From positions 1,691,199 to 1,755,198 of the forward strand of contig NZ_FOJF01000001.1 in assembly GCF_900110995.1 (NCBI RefSeq): a DNA stretch of 64,000 nucleotides, in the 5' to 3' direction. The position numbers and the translations under genes are program-made. Below the pieces are notes generated by a model, which had not been told where the DNA came from, made no database searches, and saw only the letters and a list, made by a program, of their open reading frames with translations. Source of the stretch: Chitinophaga sp. YR573. Lineage in GTDB: Bacteria; Bacteroidota; Bacteroidia; Chitinophagales; Chitinophagaceae. Below, piece by piece: positions 1 to 6,859 of the stretch; the first letter of the stretch is position 1; every line of letters starts with the position of its first letter.

Positions 1-1067
1 AACTGGCATACACCTATGGAGATGCCCGCGCAGGTGTTCCTATCATCAACCGCGACAGCATTGTAGGTGATAAACCTATTCCCCGTTCTGCGAATGTGAA
101 TCTTGTGTATGAATATGTAGAAAGTGAGCTGAAAAAAGCAGCTACATTACTCCCTTATTTTGACACATACAGCACAGATGAATACGGCAAACCTCACAAA
201 ACTGCGGCCTATGCATTCCTGAGCAAAATGTTCCTGTACAAAAAGGATTATGCAAATGCTGCAAAATATGCAGACTCTGTTATCCTGAGTGGCAAACATC
301 AGCTGCTGGATAATTTCGCAGATGTATTTACCATCGCCAACAACTGGACAGGCGAATATATCTGGTCTGTTTATTCTAATGTAAAAGGCGCCAGCGGATG
401 GGGTAGTATCTTACCCGGTGTGATGCTCGAAAACAAAGGATGGGGTGCATACAATGGCTGGGGATATTATATGCCTACCAAAGAATTATATGATGCCTAT
501 GAGTTTGGTGATATAAGAAGAGAAGCTACTATCCTGAAACCAGGAGACTTATTCACGTTCTTCGGCAGTCAGATGGCTTATTCCTCTACCAATAGCTTAT
601 CAGGCTATCAGTTCCGCAAGTACATGGAGCCATTCTCCTATGCCGGCGGTATTCACCTTAGCCCTAACGGAGACCACCCTACTACAGACCTGAACCTTCC
701 TTTGATCCGTTACGCAGAAGTGATCCTGATCAAAGCAGAAGCAAAGCTGATGCAGGGACAGAATGCAGATGCGGAAATCAATATGATCAGACATCGTGCT
801 GGTCTGGCTGATACCACCAATGCAGATATGAATGAGCTGAAGATACAGCGTCGTTGCGAATTAGCGGGTGAGTGGGCTAACCGTCACTTTGACCTGGTTC
901 GCTGGGGTGATGCACAGGCGGCTTATGCTCAACCACTGCATGGTGCTACCGGTAGTGTTGTATGGCCTGCACGTACTTTCAATCCTGCTATTCACAATGT
1001 ATGGCCGGTACCTCAAACTGAAGTAACCAGCAGTAACGGCGTGGTTACACAGAACGCGGGCTGGTAA
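1..1067 (+). CDS. SusD/RagB-family outer-membrane nutrient-binding lipoprotein, C-terminal part
   Basis: The reading frame is open from the window edge (first full codon at base 3) to the TAA at 1065-1067, so the gene starts outside the window. An internal ATG at 96 is not the real start. The visible part has features usual in the C-terminal half of SusD proteins: a TPR-like helical region, the segment LPLIRYAEVILIKAEAKL, the RHRAGL motif, and the terminal RRCELAGEWANRHFDLVRWGD block, followed by a closing WPVPQTEV. SusD proteins sit on the cell surface and cap a SusC TonB-dependent transporter, delivering glycans or peptides to it. The SusC partner is expected just upstream, outside the window. 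A strong terminator follows the stop. The ligand cannot be deduced. Confidence 0.93.
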   Translation, partial: LAYTYGDARAGVPIINRDSIVGDKPIPRSANVNLVYEYVESELKKAATLLPYFDTYSTDEYGKPHKTAAYAFLSKMFLYKKDYANAAKYADSVILSGKHQLLDNFADVFTIANNWTGEYIWSVYSNVKGASGWGSILPGVMLENKGWGAYNGWGYYMPTKELYDAYEFGDIRREATILKPGDLFTFFGSQMAYSSTNSLSGYQFRKYMEPFSYAGGIHLSPNGDHPTTDLNLPLIRYAEVILIKAEAKLMQGQNADAEINMIRHRAGLADTTNADMNELKIQRRCELAGEWANRHFDLVRWGDAQAAYAQPLHGATGSVVWPARTFNPAIHNVWPVPQTEVTSSNGVVTQNAGW

Positions 1068-1083
1068 AAATAAAAGGATGCTG

Positions 1084-1136
1084 ACGCTCCTGGTTGGCGG
1101 TTTTTCATTCCGTTCAGCCAGGAGCGTTCTTTTTTA
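1084..1136 (+). terminator. Rho-independent terminator after the SusD gene
   Basis: A perfect 10-bp stem (1084-1093 with 1118-1127) is followed by a T-rich run (1127-1136). It lies 16 bp after the SusD stop and separates that operon from the phosphatase gene. Confidence 0.85.
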
Positions 1137-1180
1137 TACTAATTTTACTTACTCTAAAGGAGTATGCCAATTAAAAACTC

Positions 1181-2995
1181 ATGATGATCAAAAACAGCTT
1201 TTTTTCTCTCGCTCTGCTAACCATCTCATCCCTGGGCATGGCTCAGGAAAGGTCCTACACGCCAAAGAATGCACATGCACATAATGACTATGAACATCCT
1301 ATTCCATTCTTAACTGCTTACTATCGTAACTTTGGTTCTATAGAAGCAGATGTATATGAAAGAAACGGACAACTACTTGTTGCTCATGAAGAGAAAGATA
1401 TAGTCCCTGATCGTTCCCTGGAAGCCTTGTATCTGCAACCATTAAAAAAGGTTATTCAGAAAAACGGTGGTACTGCGTATAAGAATAGCCGTGATACCTT
1501 ACAGCTGCTGATAGATTTTAAAACTGTTGGTATTCCTACTATAAAAGCATTGATAGCTATCCTGGATAAATATCCGGAGATCAGTAAAAACCCTACTGTA
1601 ATGGTGGTGATCAGTGGAGATCAACCGGCACCGGCGTTATGGTCACAATACCCTGCTTATATTCATTTTGATGGTAAACGCAGTCTGCGGTATACACTGG
1701 TACAGGCGTTACGTATTCCTTTGTACAGTGAGGATATTAAAGCATTTACTACCTGGAATGGCAAAGGGATTATTGTGAAAGCTGAAAAGGACCATATTCA
1801 GCATTGGATAGATAGTGTACATACTGCCGGTAAAAAAATACGCATCTGGGGTGCTGCTGATAATGTGAATACCTGGAAGACACAGATGAATATGGGGGCT
1901 GATTATATCGGCACTGATAAAGTAGAAATGTTATCTGACTTTTTAACTAACCGTGCAAGCCACGAGTATAACGGAACAACTGCTCCTCATGCTATCTATA
2001 AAGCCCGTTATGTGAATAACGATAGTATGGGTACGGTGAACAATGTAATCCTGCTGATTGGTGATGGTATGGGGCTTACACAGATCTATTCCGGTTTTAC
2101 CGGTAATCGTGGTGCGCTGAACCTGTTGCAGATGATCAATATCGGTTTCTCTAAAACCTATTCTTCTGATAGTTATATTACTGATTCTGCTGCTGGCGGA
2201 ACGGCGATGGCTACCGGTCATAAGACGAACAACCGTTACATCGGAGTAGATGCTACCGGTATGCGTTTACCGGCCATTCCAGATATACTGGCGCCCTTCG
2301 GAGTGAAGAATGGACTAATCAGTTGCGGAGATATCACAGATGCTACTCCTGCGGCTTTTTATGGCCATGCAAATGATAGGAGTGAAGAAGATTCTATTGC
2401 GAAAGACTTCTTAAGCAGTCCTGTTGACATTATGATTGGTGGTGGTGCTACACACTTCAACTATCGCCTTGATCAGCTGAAAGAAAGAGGATACGGATTC
2501 AGCACTCATTTCGATGATCTGGATACTATTCAGTCTAAGAAATGGCTGATGCTGACACCGACAGCTGAATTGTCCATGTTAAAAGGAAGAGGGGATTTCT
2601 TAACCCGTTCATTACAGAAAACAATGAAGACACTTGGCAACAAGTTCTTTATTATGGCAGAAGGTGCGCAGATAGATTATGGCGGTCATGCAAATAACCT
2701 GTCTTATGTAGTAACGGAGATGATGGACTTTGACGAGGCGATTGGTGCCGCGATGCAATTTGCAGACGAAGATGGCCATACACTGGTGATCGTTACCGCA
2801 GACCATGAAACCGGTGGATTGAGCCTGTTAGACGGGAATATCAGCAAAGGGCAGGTTGATGGCAATTTCAGTTCCAATGACCATAGTGCGGTGATGGTTC
2901 CTGTATTTGCTTATGGTCCTCACTCGCTGGAGTTCAGAGGTGTGTATGAGAATACGGAGATTTTTGAAAAGATTATCAGGTTGTTGAAGAGGTAG
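1181..2995 (+). CDS. Alkaline phosphatase fused to an N-terminal PI-PLC/GDPD-like domain
   Basis: A 604-residue exported protein with a signal peptide ending near GMAQ (residue 21). Residues about 25-260 form a TIM-barrel domain of the PI-PLC/glycerophosphodiester phosphodiesterase-like superfamily, as indicated by AHAHNDYEHP, GSIEADVY and LLVAHEE near the start and GADYIGTDKVE at the end. Residues about 285-600 are an alkaline phosphatase. This part has VILLIGDGMG (metal binding), the nucleophile motif DSAAGGTAMATG with Ser at about residue 332, and late metal ligands in TADHETGG. The two domains together suggest sequential release of phosphate from phosphodiesters and phosphomonoesters in the periplasm. 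Two adjacent ATGs (1181 and 1184) are possible starts. The gene ends inside a palindrome shared with the convergent gene. Confidence 0.9.
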   Translation: MMIKNSFFSLALLTISSLGMAQERSYTPKNAHAHNDYEHPIPFLTAYYRNFGSIEADVYERNGQLLVAHEEKDIVPDRSLEALYLQPLKKVIQKNGGTAYKNSRDTLQLLIDFKTVGIPTIKALIAILDKYPEISKNPTVMVVISGDQPAPALWSQYPAYIHFDGKRSLRYTLVQALRIPLYSEDIKAFTTWNGKGIIVKAEKDHIQHWIDSVHTAGKKIRIWGAADNVNTWKTQMNMGADYIGTDKVEMLSDFLTNRASHEYNGTTAPHAIYKARYVNNDSMGTVNNVILLIGDGMGLTQIYSGFTGNRGALNLLQMINIGFSKTYSSDSYITDSAAGGTAMATGHKTNNRYIGVDATGMRLPAIPDILAPFGVKNGLISCGDITDATPAAFYGHANDRSEEDSIAKDFLSSPVDIMIGGGATHFNYRLDQLKERGYGFSTHFDDLDTIQSKKWLMLTPTAELSMLKGRGDFLTRSLQKTMKTLGNKFFIMAEGAQIDYGGHANNLSYVVTEMMDFDEAIGAAMQFADEDGHTLVIVTADHETGGLSLLDGNISKGQVDGNFSSNDHSAVMVPVFAYGPHSLEFRGVYENTEIFEKIIRLLKR

Positions 2996-3008
2996 TTACC
3001 TCTTCAAC
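2983..3008. repeat. Perfect 12-bp inverted repeat across two abutting stop codons
   Basis: Bases 2983-2994 are the exact reverse complement of 2997-3008, with two bases between. The palindrome contains both stop codons (TAG at 2993-2995 on plus, TAA at 2996-2998 on minus). It encodes the LKR C-terminus of both convergent proteins. No T-run is present on either side, so terminator function is uncertain. Confidence 0.7.
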
Positions 3009-3586
3009 CAACCGGTGATACTCATTCTCGGTTTGTTGGTGACCAGCACTTCATGTTCCAGTTCACTACTTTTAAAGAATACGCTTTTCCCTCCGGTAGG
3101 ATCTATCTTATATTCTATCCCATCATGAGAAATAGATAATTGTCCCCCATCCCCTTCTATCCAGTTCTCATTGAGATAGATAATCATTGAATACTGACGG
3201 CTTTCATTATTGCGGAACTGATCCAGGTGTTTCTTATAGAAACTACCTGTTTCATACAACGCATAATGAAATTCATATCCTGTGATACCTGTGTAACAAC
3301 TACTGTTCAGGTATTCCACAAAACTGTCCATCAGATCGAAAAATGCATTTTCGTATTGATCTTCATGTTTTCTGTCCAGCCAGTAAATCACATCACTTCT
3401 CACCAGTTTATTTTGTACAGCTATACTATCATTCCCGGTTCCGGCAGCCTGCATATGTTTGTTGTCATACAGGGTATTTAGGTTATTGACCAGGTGAGCT
3501 GACAATTGCTTACTTAAAAAATTACTGGTGATTCCTATTTTAGTTTCTATGAAACTGTTGATGAGTACATCAAAGATCTCTTGCAA
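2996..3586 (-). CDS. 2OG-Fe(II) dioxygenase, prolyl-4-hydroxylase-like
   Basis: A 196-residue protein with the double-stranded beta-helix signature of Fe(II)/2-oxoglutarate oxygenases. The His-x-Asp pair is in KKHLDQF (about residue 139), the distal iron-binding His is in SELEHEV (about 178), and the 2OG-binding Arg is in KPRMSITGW (about 187). The order H-x-D...H...R fits the P4Hc group. There is no signal peptide, so it is probably cytoplasmic. Members hydroxylate proline or other side chains, or act as oxygen sensors; the substrate here is unknown. No in-frame ATG precedes the conserved part, and the frame begins at a TTG (3586), so the start is uncertain. It abuts the convergent phosphatase gene with no intervening base. 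Confidence 0.85.
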   Translation of the reverse strand: MQEIFDVLINSFIETKIGITSNFLSKQLSAHLVNNLNTLYDNKHMQAAGTGNDSIAVQNKLVRSDVIYWLDRKHEDQYENAFFDLMDSFVEYLNSSCYTGITGYEFHYALYETGSFYKKHLDQFRNNESRQYSMIIYLNENWIEGDGGQLSISHDGIEYKIDPTGGKSVFFKSSELEHEVLVTNKPRMSITGWLKR

Positions 3587-3686
3587 AAAGGATGGATTAC
3601 ATTTGACAGAATCGTCAGCAGGGTGGCAAGGTAGGCTTAATAAGCGAGAAGCTGACTTTTGTCATATGTCATCATTCTATGATCTG

Positions 3687-3694
3687 TACCTTTG
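3687..3694 (+). promoter_or_regulatory. Bacteroidota -7 box (TACCTTTG) of the desaturase gene
   Basis: An exact match to TAnnTTTG lies 15 bp before the ATG at 3710. It supports that ATG over an upstream in-frame TTG (3692), which falls inside the box. Confidence 0.55.
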
Positions 3695-3709
3695 TTCAAA
3701 TTCTTATCT

Positions 3710-4492
3710 ATGACACATGCTGAAATTCTGAAGAAAGTGGAGTGGAAAGATTTGAAAAGCCTTTCTGTTAAAGAAATGCTGATTGAGAATAACCTCACCA
3801 TTCCATGGGTGCTCACTTCATGGGTATTGGCCTACTTTGGTTATTATATCCTTGCCCTTCCTTTTTCTGCCTTCTTTTTCTTAACAGGTTTACGACAGGT
3901 ACATAATGGTTTTCATAATTCATTAGGGACTAACAGGTTCCTTACCTGGTTTTCACTGTATTCCAACAGTATATTGATGATGGCTTCTATTCATGCGGTG
4001 AAGTTCAATCATATCAGGCATCATAAATATTGCCTGTCTGAGGAGGATTATGAGGGTAAATCTGCCGGTATGAGCTGGTACGGAGCTATCTTTTATGGCC
4101 CCGTTCATATGTTTCTTATTCATAAAATCACTCTGCAACTGGGCAATAAGAAGTATGTAAAGAATGTGTTACTGGAGCTGGCCTCTATTGCCATCTTTAC
4201 CTTCCTGTTTTTTTATTTCAACGTTGCTTTCCTGATTTACCACATTATTGTAATGGTGATCGGGGAGTTCCTGATGGCATTTTTTGCTGTATGGACAGTG
4301 CATCATGATACAGAAGAGCATCCGGAACTTGCCAGAACGCAAAGAGGAGGCTGGAAGAATAAGATCACTTTTAGTATGTTTTATCACCAGGAACACCACC
4401 TGTTCCCTGCAGTACCGACTATCAAGCTTCCCCAGCTGGCTAAAAGGATAGATGATGTGTTACCTGAGCTAAAGAAGAAAACAACATTTTAA
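3710..4492 (+). CDS. Membrane fatty-acid desaturase
   Basis: A protein of about 260 residues with three histidine boxes in the usual order: HNGFH (about residue 66), HIRHH (about 103) and HQEHH (about 227), plus an extra VHHD near 200. These ligate the di-iron centre of integral-membrane desaturases. Hydrophobic stretches near residues 30-60, 75-95, 125-140 and 155-195 give the expected four-helix membrane topology. The reaction is O2-dependent insertion of a double bond (or hydroxylation) in an acyl chain or carotenoid-type lipid; which one cannot be read from the sequence. I chose the ATG at 3710 because a -7 promoter box sits just upstream and a longer frame would start at a TTG inside it. 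The gene is divergent from the 2OG oxygenase. Confidence 0.9.
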   Translation: MTHAEILKKVEWKDLKSLSVKEMLIENNLTIPWVLTSWVLAYFGYYILALPFSAFFFLTGLRQVHNGFHNSLGTNRFLTWFSLYSNSILMMASIHAVKFNHIRHHKYCLSEEDYEGKSAGMSWYGAIFYGPVHMFLIHKITLQLGNKKYVKNVLLELASIAIFTFLFFYFNVAFLIYHIIVMVIGEFLMAFFAVWTVHHDTEEHPELARTQRGGWKNKITFSMFYHQEHHLFPAVPTIKLPQLAKRIDDVLPELKKKTTF

Positions 4493-4611
4493 TAAAAAGG
4501 GGACTCCTGCCCTCTTTAAACAGATTATTGGTGATTTAACAAATATATCATAGATTAGATATAGTTTGTTAGTGAGATTCTTATCCCTGCTTTAAACCAA
4601 TAACCACGATA

Positions 4612-5523
4612 ATGGCCACTGTTATTAGTCCCTATCCATCTGCTGCTACGCGCGCCCGTATAAAAGACGCTGTCCGTAATTACAAGCACCTCCGACTGCA
4701 ACAGGATATCCAATACAATGAATATATAGAGATGCTCAGATCCCTGCATAAAGACAGTCCCGAGCTGATAAACTGGAATGATGTAAAGAAAACACCACCG
4801 CCTCTGGAAGAAGCAGCGGAGAATAAGAAAGAAAAACAGGCCAGACAACGGCTGTTATCCTACTCTCCTTCCTTTTTTGATAAACTCTTTAATAAGAAAG
4901 AGAAGAGAATAAGGCAACTGACATCAGCCCTGGAACAGGCTATCATCTTTGACAAAGCAGATTATGAACAATACCTGCAGGATTATCAATCAGCAGTCTC
5001 TGACTGGCAACGGCTGCAAAAGATAGCTGAAGGCGTGTTGGCGAAGAATCCCGATGCATATAAAGAAGCGATCGCATACTTCGAGCCGTTCAATGAGATC
5101 AAAGAATCAGGTGCTGCTATCATTTTGAACTTTGAGCCTGCTTATATTACTATCAATCTTACTGTAAATGCAACAGGTACTATTCCTGCATATAATCTTA
5201 TACAAACATCCAGAGGCAAGTTAACGAAGAAGGAAATGCCGTTATCAAAGTTCAATGAACTATACCAGGATTATGTATGCAGTTGCATATTGAGATTGGC
5301 CCGCGAAACATATGCCTATCTGCCAGTTGACCTCATATACATTCATGTAATTTCACAGGATGTAACCATTGTGTCTGTAGCTATCCCATTGAATGTGCTG
5401 AACAGGCTCAGATTTGAGTCTGTTGACCCTGCGGATAGCATGCGGAATTTTACGCATCATATGAAGTTTAGTAAATCAGGAGGATTTAGCGCGGTAGAGC
5501 CTGTTAAAACCCTTTCGTTGTAA
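4612..5523 (+). CDS. Unrecognised cytoplasmic protein, 303 aa
   Basis: I do not recognise this family. The protein has no signal peptide or membrane segment. The N-terminal 140 residues are charged and helical with coiled-coil character, including runs such as EEAAENKKEKQARQR and KLFNKKEKRIRQL. The C-terminal half (about 150-300) looks like a compact alpha/beta domain with hydrophobic strands (GAAIILNFEP, LIYIHVISQDVTIVSVAIP) and a helix containing ILRLARETYAYLP. A start at the ATG 4612 is well placed, and codon use looks normal for the window. It stands alone between the desaturase and AraC regulator 1, so context gives no clear role. Confidence is high that it is a real gene and nil for its function. 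Confidence 0.75.
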   Translation: MATVISPYPSAATRARIKDAVRNYKHLRLQQDIQYNEYIEMLRSLHKDSPELINWNDVKKTPPPLEEAAENKKEKQARQRLLSYSPSFFDKLFNKKEKRIRQLTSALEQAIIFDKADYEQYLQDYQSAVSDWQRLQKIAEGVLAKNPDAYKEAIAYFEPFNEIKESGAAIILNFEPAYITINLTVNATGTIPAYNLIQTSRGKLTKKEMPLSKFNELYQDYVCSCILRLARETYAYLPVDLIYIHVISQDVTIVSVAIPLNVLNRLRFESVDPADSMRNFTHHMKFSKSGGFSAVEPVKTLSL

Positions 5524-5549
5524 GAATCTCCTTATTTTTTCGAGTGATG

Positions 5550-5585
5550 TCCTAACATTTAATATGTAAATCCTTTTTATCTTAG
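5550..5585 (+). promoter_or_regulatory. TCCTAA-type promoter upstream of AraC regulator 1
   Basis: TCCTAAC at 5550-5556, then exactly 21 bp, then TATCTTAG at 5578-5585 (near TAnnTTTG). This implies a leader of about 190 nt before the ATG at 5782. The following leader resembles that of the receptor gene at 10307. Confidence 0.6.
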
Positions 5586-5781
5586 TATATACAAATTATA
5601 TATCCGAGGAATCAGATAATATGTAATACTCATAATAGCCAACGGCCAGATATGTCAACAGGTAGAGTCAATAACCAAAATTATATATCCTAAATAAAGA
5701 TCAAACAGCCGCTTATACATTTCAAAATCATCAGGTCAAATAACGGTCGAAACTTAATACTTCATTTAAAATTGTATAAAC

Positions 5782-6780
5782 ATGACCCTCCCATTGTCTA
5801 TTACTACTCAATCAGGAGAGCCTATATTGTTTTCGGAAGGTTTGCCACACACGTTTCCAGGTTATAATATACTGGAAGGAGCTTCATCATGGCATGTTGA
5901 AATTGAAAAATTTGGTTTACTACTCTATCAACAAATTAATTTATATGGATGTACTGCATGGATCAACCAGTTCTTTATCTCCAAACCTGTTGAGTTTCAT
6001 GTTTCCGGTAAGATAGATGATCTGCTGCTGCATTATACTATAAAAGGTAAAATGCAGTATGTTATAGATAACGAAGAGAAAGATACAGATGAGTCCCAGT
6101 TGAATTTTATGATCCCTCAGAGCTTGTATAATATTATGCGGTTTAAAGAACCTGGTATATACATGGCTATTAGTGTACAGGTCCATCATCCTCTACTGCA
6201 GGAATATAAAGATAGCTTCCCTATTGTGCAAATACTCCTGGATAAGATAACAACCGGAAAAACAGTCTCCCTGAGACAAAGGGTTGTAGCCAATGAACGC
6301 CTGCGTAACATTGTATCTGATATTACAGATCGTCAGCTACCTAAAACTGTAGGAAAAAAGTATAGCGAACAAAAAATCAACGAATTTATTATTGAATCAT
6401 TAGATATGCTTTCCAGATACCTGAAAGATGAACATGGCCTTACTGTATTGGATCATAAGCGAGGCAATAAAACAGAGATATATCTGTTGAATCATTTGCG
6501 TCATCCTACTCCTCCCACATTGAAGCAGTTGGCTAAATATGCTGGTACTAATGAAAAAAAACTGGAAGAAATATTCAGGTGCCGACATGGCACGACGGTG
6601 TATGATTATTTCCAGAATGCACGGATGGATCTTGTTTACCGGAAGTTAACGGAAACGGATATTCCATTGCAGGATATTTCGGTGCTGTTTGGATATACTG
6701 ATTACTCTAGTTTTTCGTATGCTGTGAAGAGGAGATTTTCGTTTGGCCCGAAGGAGTTGAGGAATAAAAATTTTATTTAA
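5782..6780 (+). CDS. AraC-family transcriptional regulator, paralogue 1
   Basis: A 332-residue regulator with a C-terminal double helix-turn-helix of the AraC/XylS type (about residues 230-330). The first helix-turn-helix contains TLKQLAKYAGTNEKKLEEIF, and the second ends in the family signature FGYTDYSSFSYAVKRRF followed by GPKEL. The N-terminal 220 residues form an effector domain I cannot assign; it starts LPLSITTQSG in all four paralogues in this window (20953, 28834, 35499). It is divergent from or upstream of the lanthionine synthetase, ECF sigma and receptor block, so it probably controls that block. Its own promoter carries the TCCTAA element shared across the window, which makes autoregulation plausible but unproven. 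Confidence 0.9.
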   Translation: MTLPLSITTQSGEPILFSEGLPHTFPGYNILEGASSWHVEIEKFGLLLYQQINLYGCTAWINQFFISKPVEFHVSGKIDDLLLHYTIKGKMQYVIDNEEKDTDESQLNFMIPQSLYNIMRFKEPGIYMAISVQVHHPLLQEYKDSFPIVQILLDKITTGKTVSLRQRVVANERLRNIVSDITDRQLPKTVGKKYSEQKINEFIIESLDMLSRYLKDEHGLTVLDHKRGNKTEIYLLNHLRHPTPPTLKQLAKYAGTNEKKLEEIFRCRHGTTVYDYFQNARMDLVYRKLTETDIPLQDISVLFGYTDYSSFSYAVKRRFSFGPKELRNKNFI

Positions 6781-6818
6781 AGAGTCTCTTATATTTATTA
6801 CAACGTTATAAAATTCCG

Positions 6819-6850
6819 GTCCTGGTTTTCTAGCCGGGACATTGTTTCTA
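6819..6850 (+). terminator. Probable terminator after AraC regulator 1
   Basis: A 7-bp stem with one G-U pair (6819-6825 with 6834-6840) is followed by a short T-rich tract. A close copy follows AraC regulator 2 at 22074. Confidence 0.5.
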
Positions 6851-6859
6851 TGTATAACG

